A stretch of 33,583 bases of DNA from Ramlibacter sp. Lineage in GTDB: Bacteria; Pseudomonadota; Gammaproteobacteria; Burkholderiales; Burkholderiaceae_C. The position numbers and the translations under genes were made by a program. A model generated the notes under the pieces. The model searched no databases. It was not told the origin of the DNA and was given only the letters and a program-made list of their open reading frames with translations. The stretch lies in assembly GCA_028291885.1 (NCBI GenBank), contig JAQGNJ010000038.1, forward strand, positions 1 to 33,583. Direction: 5' to 3'. Positions 19,123 to 26,668 of the stretch are shown in pieces (position 1 is the stretch's first letter; each line of letters starts with the position of its first letter).

Positions 19123-19449
19123 GTGAAGCCCGCCAGACCGCCGCTGGTGCAATCGTGGAAACACGGCACTGGAGGAACGTCCGGACTGCACAGGGCAGCG
19201 TAGGAGGTAACACCTCTCCACCGCGAGGTGAGGATCAGAGCAACAGAGACGAGTCGCAGCGGGCAACCGCTGCGGGTGAAACGGGCAATCTCTACGCGCA
19301 GCAATACCAAGTAGGCACACGTTGACGGGGCCCCCGGAGTGTGCGGGTAGGTAGCACCGAGCTGTCTGGCGACAGACAGCCCAGAGTAATGGCGGTCACG
19401 CCGGGGGCGACCCCGGCGCCACAGAATCCGGCTTACCGGCGGACTTCAC
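19123..19449 (+). ncRNA. rnpB: RNase P RNA, bacterial class A
   Basis: The ribozyme that trims 5' leaders from tRNA precursors. The ends pair as helix P1: GTGAAG (19123-19128) with CTTCAC (19444-19449), plus the neighbouring CCGCC/GGCGG. Conserved core segments appear in the right order: GGAGGAACGTCCGGAC, the AGAGCAACAGAGA element, GGTGAAACGG, and AATCCGGCTTACCGG near the 3' end. Length of about 327 bases fits class A. No protein-coding frame is credible here. It diverges from cysK. Confidence 0.95.
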
Positions 19450-19458
19450 ACTTTTTTT
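19444..19458 (+). terminator. 3' end of rnpB with T run
   Basis: The 3' strand of helix P1 is followed by CAC and seven T (19452-19458), consistent with intrinsic termination or a processed end of the RNase P RNA. Confidence 0.6.
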
Positions 19459-19522
19459 ATCCTGGCGATGGATCCACCGCAAGGACATCGAGACCAGCAT
19501 GAGCGCCGTGCCGACGCGGCGG

Positions 19523-20230
19523 CTAGAACTTCTCGTGCCCCATCAGGTAGCGCCATTCGCCGACCGGCAGCTGGCCGAGCGGAACCTTGCCGATGCGGAT
19601 GCGCTTGAGCGCGAGAAGCTTCAGGCCGACGGCGTCGCACATGCCGGGCACATGCTCCGGCAACACGGCCTTCAGGGCAAAGCGCAGGCGGGTCTCGGAT
19701 TCGCCCGTGCTGTTCACGCTGACCTTGATCGGCGGCAGCGGCTGGTCGCGGAAGGTCAGGCCATGGCAAAGCCGCCGCACCTGCTGCGGCGTCACCTCGC
19801 CGGCCACCTGCGCGATCAGTTCCTGCTCGATCAGCGCCGCGTCCTCGGTCAGCTTGCGCAGGATGCGGCCGTCCTGGCTCAGGACCACCAGGCCGCTCGC
19901 TTCACGCGGCAGCGGCGTGGGGATCACCAGGTTGTTGAAGTGCCGCTTGAGCGCGCGGATGCCGGACGGATCGTCCCTGGTGCGCTTGTTCGGCAGCGCA
20001 TCGGGCCCGGCACCGGCGCTCTTGTGCAGCAGGATGGTGACCGGCGTGAGCGCCATCAGATTGGCCGACGGGTCGACGACGATGGCTTGCTCCTGGACAC
20101 GGAACTGCGGCTCCTCGATGACATGGCCGTCCACCGAGACCCAGCCGCCCTCGATGTACTGCTCGGCCTCGCGGCGCGAGCAGCCCTTGAGCTCGGCGAC
20201 GCGCTTGGCCAGCCGGACCGGCTCGCTCAT
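19523..20230 (-). CDS. RluB/RluF-type pseudouridine synthase-like protein with altered active site
   Basis: A 235-residue protein with an N-terminal S4 RNA-binding domain (residues 4-50: RLAKRVAELKGCSRREAEQYI) and a TruA/RsuA-type fold with LLHKSAG (about 68-73). The family's catalytic block R-L-D-x-x-[ST]-[ST]-G reads here T-P-L-P-R-E-A-S-G (105-113), putting Pro108 where the catalytic Asp belongs. The C-terminal motifs (LKLLALKRIRIGKVPLGQLPVGEWR) are well kept. It may bind RNA without catalysis, or be a divergent branch. ATG 20230 overlaps the stop of the upstream Nudix-MBL gene. Confidence 0.85.
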   Translation of the reverse strand: MSEPVRLAKRVAELKGCSRREAEQYIEGGWVSVDGHVIEEPQFRVQEQAIVVDPSANLMALTPVTILLHKSAGAGPDALPNKRTRDDPSGIRALKRHFNNLVIPTPLPREASGLVVLSQDGRILRKLTEDAALIEQELIAQVAGEVTPQQVRRLCHGLTFRDQPLPPIKVSVNSTGESETRLRFALKAVLPEHVPGMCDAVGLKLLALKRIRIGKVPLGQLPVGEWRYLMGHEKF

Positions 20231-21867
20231 GGATTGCCCTGCAGGGCTTCGAGCCGCTGCACGTGGGCCAGCATCGAGCGCTGCGCCATCGGCCACATGC
20301 GCGGCGGCAGGTCGTCGTACGCCAGCTCGACCCACTCTTCCATCGAGCCGCCGGGACGCGCCCGCATCGCGTTCAGCACCTTGGCCTCGCGCCTGAGGCG
20401 GTGCGCCTTCAGGTTCGCGATCGCCTGTCTGGCCGAGCCGAGCACATAGCCGTGCGCCGGCAGGATGAACTCGATCGCGTCGCGGTCGCAGGCGGCGCTG
20501 AGCACATCGAGCGAGTCCAGGTAGTCGGTCATGTTGCCGTCCGGCGGATCGACGATGGTCGTGCTGCCGTTCAGGATGTGGTCGCCGGAAAACAGCAGGC
20601 CGTCCTCCAGCAGCACCAGGCACAGGTGGTTGGCCGCGTGGCCGGGGGTGAGGATCACCTGCAGCGTGTGCTGCAAGCCGCCGCCGGTGATGGACAGGCG
20701 CTCGCCGTTCTTGAGTTCCTTGTCCGGCGTGAACTCGCTGGCCGGCCGCGCCGTCGGCAACGACGACAGGCCCAGGATGGGCGGCGGCGTCTTGCACATG
20801 GCCTGCAGCGGCTTGGCGCCGGGCGAGTGGTCCGAATGCGAATGCGTGCAGACGATCATGTGGATGTCGCCGCCTGCCGCGCGCCAGAGATTGCGCAGGT
20901 GCTCCGGATCGTTCGGACCGGGATCGATCGCGATGTAGCCGGTGTCCGGGTCGCCGACCAGGTAGCTGTTGGTTCCCGGCCCGGTCATCACGCCGGGGTT
21001 GGGCGCGGTGAGCCGCGTGACGTTCTTGAGCAGGCGCACCGGCTCGTTGGTGTTCCAGTCGAGGTGGTGGACGATCTGGCCGTCCGGACTCACCAGTTCC
21101 AGCTCGCCGTAGGGTGTCTCGTGCTCCATGAACCGCGCTTCGGCGCCGCGCAGCATGCCGGCGCGCGGGCAACTGGTCCACAGCGGGACTTCGCTAGCGC
21201 AGGCCTGCAGCACCTCGTCGACCGAGCTGAACCCGCCCAACCGTTCCAGCGTGCGGATGGTCGGGAAGATCATGAAGAACGAACCGGCCTTGTGGCGCGC
21301 GAGCGCGTCGGCCGGACGGACCCAGACCGGCTCGAACTGCTCGGCCTCGTCGGCGACCGGCGCCTGGCTGGCCGGCATGCGGGCGATCAGGAAAGGCACG
21401 TCGAAGCGGCGCGGCAGGTCGCGGTCCGTGATCCAGTGCGCCAGCACGTAGACCTCGTCGGCGGCCAGGGTCAGGCCGCGCGCTTCGCACTGGGCCGCGA
21501 ACGGCGCGTCTCGCTCAAGCGCCGCGATGTCGGAGTCGTCGGCAGGCCGGCCGTCGGCATGGCGGGCGAGCAGCACGCCGAGCTCCTCGAAGCTCTCGCG
21601 GATGGCCGCGATCGCCTGCGTCAGGTGCAGGTCGCCCTGGGTGGGGCGGCGCGCCGCGATCCCGTGGGCGTCCGTGTCGGCCGGATCGATGCCGCCGCCA
21701 GGAAACACATAAGCGCCAGGCGCGAAGCTGGCGGTCGCGGAGCGGCGCGTCATCAGCACCTCGATGCCGGCGCCGGCCGGAGCGTCGCGCAGCAGCAGGA
21801 CGGTGGCGGCGGATCGGGTCGCGGCGGGTTCGCGTTGCGGGTGGAGAAGTTGGGAAGAACGGACCAT
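20227..21867 (-). CDS. Nudix-metallo-beta-lactamase fusion protein
   Basis: A 546-residue two-domain protein. The N-terminal half is Nudix-like: FPGGGID (55-61) and, after an insertion, REsfEELG (90-97), which supply the metal-binding Glu residues. The C-terminal half is a metallo-beta-lactamase hydrolase with HSHSDH (342-347), then TPGHAANH, FSGDH and LPAHG ligands, close to the LACTB2/RNase Z-like branch. Substrates are unknown; a nucleotide or CoA-type Nudix substrate plus hydrolysis of a product is conceivable. Its start looks leaderless, and it overlaps the pseudouridine-synthase-like gene by four bases. Confidence 0.9.
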   Translation of the reverse strand: MVRSSQLLHPQREPAATRSAATVLLLRDAPAGAGIEVLMTRRSATASFAPGAYVFPGGGIDPADTDAHGIAARRPTQGDLHLTQAIAAIRESFEELGVLLARHADGRPADDSDIAALERDAPFAAQCEARGLTLAADEVYVLAHWITDRDLPRRFDVPFLIARMPASQAPVADEAEQFEPVWVRPADALARHKAGSFFMIFPTIRTLERLGGFSSVDEVLQACASEVPLWTSCPRAGMLRGAEARFMEHETPYGELELVSPDGQIVHHLDWNTNEPVRLLKNVTRLTAPNPGVMTGPGTNSYLVGDPDTGYIAIDPGPNDPEHLRNLWRAAGGDIHMIVCTHSHSDHSPGAKPLQAMCKTPPPILGLSSLPTARPASEFTPDKELKNGERLSITGGGLQHTLQVILTPGHAANHLCLVLLEDGLLFSGDHILNGSTTIVDPPDGNMTDYLDSLDVLSAACDRDAIEFILPAHGYVLGSARQAIANLKAHRLRREAKVLNAMRARPGGSMEEWVELAYDDLPPRMWPMAQRSMLAHVQRLEALQGNP

Positions 21868-21872
21868 GCAGC

Positions 21873-21878
21873 ATTATC
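21873..21878 (-). promoter_or_regulatory. Candidate -10 for leaderless Nudix-MBL gene
   Basis: On the minus strand GATAAT ends five bases before the ATG at 21867. There is no Shine-Dalgarno and no clear -35. Transcription would begin at or near the start codon. Confidence 0.45.
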
Positions 21879-21987
21879 CGCAGCACGCAATGCCCGGCCG
21901 GCGACTTCGGGAAAACCCGTCGGTGAAAGCCAGCTCACGCGCGCCCCGGCGCCGCTCCGATACTGGTTTCTTTTCGCGGAGATCCGA

Positions 21988-22974
21988 ATGAAGAGCAGGC
22001 GCTGGACAACTGTTGCCATCCTGGGGGGTGTGTTGGCCCTCGCGGCGCTGCCGCAGCTGGCGGGCGCGCAAGGCCAGGCCTGGCCCGCCAAGCAGCCGAT
22101 CAGGCTGGTGGCGGTGTTCCCGCCGGGAGGCTCGGTCGACCAGGTGGCGCGCATCCTCGCCGTTCCGCTGTCGCAGCAGCTGGGCCAGAGCGTCATCGTC
22201 GACAACAAGGGCGGCGCGTCGGGGTCCATCGGCACCGCGGCCGTCGTGAACTCGCCGCCGGACGGCTACACGTTCGCCGTGGTGTTCGACACCCACGGCG
22301 TCAATCCCGCCCTGATCCCGGGATTGCCGTACGACACCCGCAAGGACCTGGCGCCGGTGGTGCTGGTGGGGACCTCGGCGATGGTGCTCGCCACCCACTC
22401 GGGTTCCGAGTACAAAAGTTTCGGCGACGTCATCGCCGCGGCCAAGGCGAAGAAGCCGGTCAACTACGGCTCGATCGGCTCCGGCAGCCTGGGCCACCTG
22501 GCGATGACGCTGCTCGGTCGCAGCAGCGGGCTCGACTGGCAGCACGTCCCGTACAAGGGCGGCGGGCCGCTGATGAACGACGCGGTCGCCGGCCACATCC
22601 CGCTGACGATCGGCTCGGTCTTCGTGACCAAGCCGCACATCGACAGCAAGCGGCTGCGCCCGCTGGCCGTGACCACCAGCAAGCGCGCCGCCGAACTGCC
22701 GGACGTGCCCACGGTGGCCGAGAGCGGCTATCCCGGCTTCGACGCACCCGCGTGGTGGGCCGTGCTGGCGCCGGCCAAGACGCCGCCGGAGATCGTCCGC
22801 CGCATGAACGAGGAGTTGAACAAGGCGCTGAAGTCTCCCGACGTCGCCGCCCGCCTGGCCGGCCAGGGCATCACCGTCATCGGCGGCGCGCCGGATGTCG
22901 CCCGGGCGTTCATCGACAAGCAGGTCGACGTCTGGTCCCAGGTCGTGCGCGAGAACAACATCAAGGCGGATTGA
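21988..22974 (+). CDS. Bug/TctC-family tripartite tricarboxylate transporter receptor
   Basis: A 328-residue periplasmic receptor with a signal peptide ending near LAGAQ (about residue 28). Family marks are PIRLVAVFPPGGSVDQVAR and GGASGSIGTAAVVNSPPDGYT. Bug proteins are greatly expanded in Burkholderiales and bind carboxylates or related solutes; many, like this one, have no TctAB membrane genes beside them. A CGGAGAT ribosome site precedes ATG 21988. It is divergent from the Nudix-MBL gene; the ligand is unknown. Confidence 0.92.
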   Translation: MKSRRWTTVAILGGVLALAALPQLAGAQGQAWPAKQPIRLVAVFPPGGSVDQVARILAVPLSQQLGQSVIVDNKGGASGSIGTAAVVNSPPDGYTFAVVFDTHGVNPALIPGLPYDTRKDLAPVVLVGTSAMVLATHSGSEYKSFGDVIAAAKAKKPVNYGSIGSGSLGHLAMTLLGRSSGLDWQHVPYKGGGPLMNDAVAGHIPLTIGSVFVTKPHIDSKRLRPLAVTTSKRAAELPDVPTVAESGYPGFDAPAWWAVLAPAKTPPEIVRRMNEELNKALKSPDVAARLAGQGITVIGGAPDVARAFIDKQVDVWSQVVRENNIKAD

Positions 22975-22986
22975 AGACGGCTCCGG

Positions 22987-23076
22987 GAGCGGACTTCCGC
23001 AGGTAGAGGGGGGCAGAAGAAGGCAGCTGAAAGTGGAACACCCGCGACCTGGGCGATGCCCCGCGGATGTCCGCTC
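22987..23076. repeat. Paired short palindromes in inverted orientation (REP-like)
   Basis: GAGCGGACTTCCGC (22987-23000) and GCGGATGTCCGCTC (23063-23076) are inverted copies with one mismatch in 14, and each is a small palindrome. They sit in the gap between the Bug receptor and dapF and could fold into a hairpin enclosing about 60 bases. Element class uncertain. Confidence 0.45.
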
Positions 23077-23169
23077 TCCCGGCTTGGTCCAAAATGGCGC
23101 AAGTCATTCAGCAGGAGCCTCCTTGAAATATCCGTTCTTGCGCCGCGGCGTCCCTGGCCGGACGGCGGC

Positions 23170-24051
23170 ATGAAGGTCCGCTTCACCAAGATGCAGGGCG
23201 CCGGCAACGACTTTGTCGTGCTCGACGAAACGCGCGGCCTGCTCGATCTCAGCGCAAACCAGTACCGCCAGCTCGCCGACCGCCACTTTGGCGTCGGCGC
23301 CGACCAGATCCTGTCGGTGCGGCCATCGCCCGAGGCGGGCGTCGATTTCGAATACGCCATCCACAACGCCGACGGCGGCGAAGTCGAACAGTGCGGCAAC
23401 GGCGCGCGCTGCTTCGTGCGCTACGTCCGCGACAAGGGCCTGACCGCCAAGGACAAGGTCAGGGTCAGGACCATGTCGGGCGTGATCGAGCCGCGCCTGA
23501 ACCCGGACGGCCGCGTGACGGTGGACATGGGGCCGCCCGTGTTCGAGACCGCGCTGGTCCCGTTCGACGCCCAGGGCCTGTCGCCGCAAGCCACGGGGAC
23601 CTGGCAGACCTGGCCGCTCGCGCTTGCGTCGGCCGGCCATTCAGCTATTCTTTCTGTAGCGGTGCTGTCGATGGGCAATCCGCATGCGGTGCAGGTGGTC
23701 GGCGACGTCGACACCGCGCCGGTGCAAACGCAGGGCCCGCTGATCGAGAACCACCCGCGCTTTCCCAGGCGCGTCAACGCCGGCTTCCTGCAGGTGGTGG
23801 ACCGCTCGAACGTGCGCTTGCGGGTCTGGGAGCGCGGGGCCGGCGAGACGCTGGCTTGCGGCACGGGGGCCTGCGCCGCCGTGGTGGCCGGCATCCGGCT
23901 CGGGCTGCTGGACCGGCGGGTCGACGTTCGGACCCGCGGCGGCATGCTGACGATCGAATGGGCGGGCGACGAAGCTGCGCCGGTGCTGATGACGGGTCCG
24001 GCCGTGACCGTGTACGAAGGCGAGATCAACCTGATGGACGAGAACACATGA
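23170..24051 (+). CDS. dapF: Diaminopimelate epimerase
   Basis: A 293-residue PLP-independent racemase converting LL- to meso-diaminopimelate for lysine and peptidoglycan. Both catalytic cysteines are present: Cys75 in EQCGNGARC and Cys230 in LACGTGACA. The N-terminal [13 protein letters not shown] block fixes the start at ATG 23170 rather than in-frame 23056. A short AT-rich palindrome at 23643-23660 encodes an unusual [10 protein letters not shown] stretch in the loop before SMGNPHAVQ. Its stop overlaps the DUF484 gene in ATGA; dapF-DUF484-xerC is a conserved proteobacterial order. Confidence 0.95.
   Translation: MKVRFTKMQGAGNDFVVLDETRGLLDLSANQYRQLADRHFGVGADQILSVRPSPEAGVDFEYAIHNADGGEVEQCGNGARCFVRYVRDKGLTAKDKVRVRTMSGVIEPRLNPDGRVTVDMGPPVFETALVPFDAQGLSPQATGTWQTWPLALASAGHSAILSVAVLSMGNPHAVQVVGDVDTAPVQTQGPLIENHPRFPRRVNAGFLQVVDRSNVRLRVWERGAGETLACGTGACAAVVAGIRLGLLDRRVDVRTRGGMLTIEWAGDEAAPVLMTGPAVTVYEGEINLMDENT
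23643..23660. repeat. AT-rich mini-palindrome inside dapF
   Basis: AGCTATTCTTTCTGTAGC carries GCTA/TAGC ends and is much poorer in GC than its surroundings. It is in frame within dapF, in a surface-loop position. It resembles short repeats I associate with Comamonadaceae genomes; that link is recollection only. Confidence 0.4.
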
Positions 24052-24743
24052 AACCGAACGACGCCGTGAACCCGATCACCGAGGACGACATCGCCAATTA
24101 CCTGGCGAACACGCCCGACTTCTTCACCCGCCATTCCGAGCTGCTGGCGGCGGTGCACCTGACCAGCCCGCACAGCCACCGCGCCGTCAGCCTGCAGGAG
24201 CGCCAGGCCGAGATGCTGCGCGAGAAGATCAAGGCGCTGGAGCACCGGCTGATGGACATGGTGCGCCACGGCAACGAGAACGTGATCATCGCCGACCGGC
24301 TGCAGCGCTGGGCGCGCAACCTGCTGCAGGTGCGCTCCGGGCGCTCGCTGCCGGCGACCATCGCCACCGAGATCGAGAACCAGTTCATGGTGCCGCAGGT
24401 CGCGATCAAGGTCTGGGATGTCCACAGCCGCTACGGCCAGGAGGCCTTCGCCGAAGGCGTGAGCGAGGACGCGAAGAGCTTCGCCTCGTCCCTCACCCAG
24501 CCTTACTGCGGCGTCAACTCGGGCTTCGAGGCGGTGAACTGGCTGGACGACGGCGCCACCGCGTTGTCGCTGGCGCTGATCCCCTTGCGCGACGGCGCAG
24601 TCAACACCGCCGAACCGGCGTTCGGCATGCTGGTGCTGGCGTCGCCCGATCCGCAGCGTTTCCAGAGCGGCATGGGCACGGACTTCCTGGAGCGCATCGC
24701 CGAACTGGCGAGCGCCGCGCTCTCGCGCCTGCGCCACGAGTGA
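24048..24743 (+). CDS. DUF484 family protein
   Basis: A 231-residue DUF484 protein, the usual gene between dapF and xerC in proteobacteria. Marks are [20 protein letters not shown] at the N-terminus, the [14 protein letters not shown] coiled segment (about 49-62), and a GAF-like C-terminal part with [19 protein letters not shown]. No biochemical role is established. ATG 24048 overlaps the dapF stop by four bases. It is followed, five bases later, by the 59-bp tandem repeat that leads into xerC. Confidence 0.92.
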   Translation: MKPNDAVNPITEDDIANYLANTPDFFTRHSELLAAVHLTSPHSHRAVSLQERQAEMLREKIKALEHRLMDMVRHGNENVIIADRLQRWARNLLQVRSGRSLPATIATEIENQFMVPQVAIKVWDVHSRYGQEAFAEGVSEDAKSFASSLTQPYCGVNSGFEAVNWLDDGATALSLALIPLRDGAVNTAEPAFGMLVLASPDPQRFQSGMGTDFLERIAELASAALSRLRHE

Positions 24744-24747
24744 CGCC

Positions 24748-24866
24748 ATGAGCCGCCGGGCCGCCCCAAGGCGAATCCCGCAGCGCGTAGCGCGGAGGGT
24801 AGCCCAGTGACCCGCCGGGCCGCCCCAAGGCGAATCCCGCAGCGCGTAGCGCGGAGGGTAGTCCAG
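24748..24866 (+). repeat. 59-bp tandem repeat carrying SD and start codon upstream of xerC
   Basis: Two almost identical 59-base units (period set by CCGCCGGG at 24753 and 24812). Each ends with GGAGGGTAGCCCAGTGA or its GTCCAG variant, i.e. a Shine-Dalgarno followed by GTG. Starts fall at ATG 24748, GTG 24807 and GTG 24866 (xerC). The first two open 20-codon frames rich in Arg, each ending in TGA that overlaps the next start as GTGA. So the unit duplicates a translation-initiation module. Confidence 0.85.
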
Positions 24867-25804
24867 TGAGCGATGCCGCCGGCACGCAGCTGGTCGAGCG
24901 CTATCTCGAGCACGTGCGGGTCGAGAAGCGGCTCGCCCAGCGGACGGTGGAGCTCTACGCGCTGGACCTGCAAAAGCTCTGCGACTTCGCGGCCACGGCC
25001 GAAGTGGAACTGCTGCGCGTGCAGAACGCGCACATCCGGCGCTGGGTGGCGCAGATGCACGGCCGGGGCCGCAGCGGCCGCGGCATCGCGCTGATCCTCT
25101 CCGGCTGGCGCGGTTTCTACACCTGGCTGGGCCGCGAAGGACGGGTGCAGAGCAATCCCGTGCAGGACGTGCGCGCGCCCAAGTCCCCCAAGCCGCTGCC
25201 CAAGGCGCTTGGCGTCGACGAGTCGATGCAGCTGGCGGACTGGCACGACGAGGCCGCCGATCCCTGGCTGGAAGCGCGCGACGCCGCGATCGTCGAATTG
25301 CTTTACGGCTGCGGCCTGCGTGTCGGCGAACTGGTCGGCCTGGACGCGGTGGCGAGCAGCGCCGCGCGCGGCTGGATCGACATGCAGGCCGGCGAGGCCC
25401 ACGTGCTGGGCAAGGGCAGCAAGCGCCGCAGCGTGCCGGTCGGCCGCAAGGCGCTGCAGGCGCTGGGGCAATGGCTGCCACTGCGCAATGCTGCCGCGCC
25501 GGCGGCCGATCAGCCCGCCTTGTTCACGGGCCGCCACGGCACGCGCCTGACGGCGCAGGCCGTCTGGCAAAGGCTCAAGCAGCGCAGCATGAAGGCGGGC
25601 TTGGCGACGCCGGTCCATCCGCACATGCTGCGCCACTCCTTCGCCAGCCATGTGCTGCAGTCCAGCGGCGACCTGCGCGCCGTGCAGGAGCTGCTGGGGC
25701 ACGCCAACATCACCACGACCCAGGTCTACACGCGGCTGGACTTCCAGCACCTGGCCAAGGCGTACGACGCGGCGCATCCGCGCGCGCAACGCAAGCCCAA
25801 GTGA
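24866..25804 (+). CDS. xerC: Tyrosine recombinase XerC
   Basis: A 312-residue site-specific recombinase that, with XerD, resolves chromosome dimers at dif. An N-terminal SAM-like DNA-binding domain (about 8-95) precedes the catalytic domain with all active residues: Arg152 (GLRVGEL), Lys183 (GKGSKRR), His253 and Arg256 (HMLRHSF), His279 (LGHANI) and nucleophile Tyr288 (QVYTRLD). Length and dapF-DUF484 context favour XerC over XerD. GTG 24866 follows GGAGGG at the end of the second repeat unit and overlaps the TGA of a 20-codon mini-ORF, so its translation is probably coupled. Confidence 0.94.
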   Translation: MSDAAGTQLVERYLEHVRVEKRLAQRTVELYALDLQKLCDFAATAEVELLRVQNAHIRRWVAQMHGRGRSGRGIALILSGWRGFYTWLGREGRVQSNPVQDVRAPKSPKPLPKALGVDESMQLADWHDEAADPWLEARDAAIVELLYGCGLRVGELVGLDAVASSAARGWIDMQAGEAHVLGKGSKRRSVPVGRKALQALGQWLPLRNAAAPAADQPALFTGRHGTRLTAQAVWQRLKQRSMKAGLATPVHPHMLRHSFASHVLQSSGDLRAVQELLGHANITTTQVYTRLDFQHLAKAYDAAHPRAQRKPK

Positions 25805-25812
25805 GCGCCGGC

Positions 25813-26083
25813 TAGGGCCTGTTCACGCTATTTCCGGGGGCGCGAACGCGCTCAATCGGGCGTCAATCTAGGCGCACGCCGCCGCCCGCATCGACATGCG
25901 GGCAAGGCGGGTAACGACGAGTGGCGCCCGATTGGGCTCGTTCCCCTGCGGGGTTGCGGCCAAAAAGGCCATGCGCCGCGTTACGAAGCCTTGCCGGGGG
26001 GCGACCCCGGCGGCGTTTCGCGCCTTGCGCATGACCTTTTTGACGAGCAACGCGTCCCCCGGAAATAGCGTGAACAGGCCCTA
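25813..26083. mobile_element. MITE-like element, 271 bp, with 28-bp perfect terminal inverted repeats
   Basis: The ends (25813-25840 and 26056-26083) are perfect 28-bp inverted repeats beginning TAGGGCCTGTTCACGC. If the outer TA is the target duplication, it fits insertion at TA as in IS630/mariner-type transposition; an IS5-type target is possible too. No transposase frame is present. Inside are two nested stem-loops: CAATCGGGCG (25853-25862) with its complement at 25925-25934 around GCCCGCAT/ATGCGGGC, and an 18-base arm (25959-25976) with 26027-26044 around GCCGGGG/CCCCGGC. It lies between convergent xerC and the small minus-strand gene. Confidence 0.8.
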
Positions 26084-26422
26084 ATCTTCCAGCTGGTAGT
26101 CGATCGAGGGGCGGCCTCTGGCCTGGGCCGAGAGCTGCGTCCAGGCCTGGACCTCCTCGTCCGACGCGTGCCAGTCGCTGCCGTAGAGTTGCGGTCCGTG
26201 TTGATGCATGAAGAGCGCGACCCGGGCCGCGTCCGCTTCGCCGCGGTTCGCCAGCCAGGAGAAGTGATCGTAGGCCTCGGACCAGCGCATCGTCTGGTAG
26301 TGGCGGGCCGCTTCGGAGAAGCCCTCTTGCGGCGGGGCGCCGAGGGTGGAGGCGGCCGACGCGGTCCAGGGGGCGCCGATCCGGGCGACGGTGCACAGGC
26401 GTGAGGCGATGCAGGTGTTCAT
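26081..26422 (-). CDS. Hypothetical protein (113 aa, Sel1/TPR-like helical)
   Basis: A 113-residue protein starting at ATG 26422, behind AGGAG seven bases upstream; an in-frame start at 26449 is less well supported. Residues 40-75 (EAARHYQTMRWSEAYDHFSWLANRGEADAARVALFM) look like a single Sel1/TPR-type helical hairpin, and HGPQLYGSDW follows. Function unknown, though similar small proteins seem common in Burkholderiales. Its TAG stop is made by the last bases of the MITE-like element, so the insertion may have reset the C-terminus. Confidence 0.7.
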   Translation of the reverse strand: MNTCIASRLCTVARIGAPWTASAASTLGAPPQEGFSEAARHYQTMRWSEAYDHFSWLANRGEADAARVALFMHQHGPQLYGSDWHASDEEVQAWTQLSAQARGRPSIDYQLED

Positions 26423-26517
26423 GGCATGTCTCCTGGGGAGTGATGTCAAGACAATAGGCCGTCAGCCTGTCCGCGGCTGGCAAATAGCAGCCGCTTTCCC
26501 TGTGAAGAAATGGCGCG

Positions 26518-26668
26518 TCACCCTGCCGCCGGGACGGTCGTCGTTCCCACGTTGGCGCCCCGCTCGATCACCACCTCGGCGTCGAGCAGGCTGCGCGAGT
26601 GGTTCAGGTCGGACTGGCTGATCAGCACCGTCAGCCCGATGCCACGCAGTTGCGCCATCACTTCGGGC
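26518..26668 (-). pseudogene. ABC transporter ATPase C-terminal remnant
   Basis: About 50 codons (LPEVMAQLRGIGLTVLISQSD, then DAEVVIERGAN) match the last part of a branched-chain-type ABC ATPase: the helix before the switch strand, the strand itself (LTVLISQ) and the VIERG tail. Walker motifs are absent. It is joined directly to the broken solute-receptor gene upstream, consistent with a deletion that removed the rest of the transporter. Confidence 0.55.

Noticed and set aside
20263-21960. Plus-strand open frame running into the Bug receptor
   Set aside because: The region is antisense to the Nudix-MBL gene; only the part from ATG 21988 has a signal peptide and family motifs.
25868-26050. 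60-codon frame inside the MITE-like element
   Set aside because: The sequence is explained by nested inverted repeats; no transposase or known motif.
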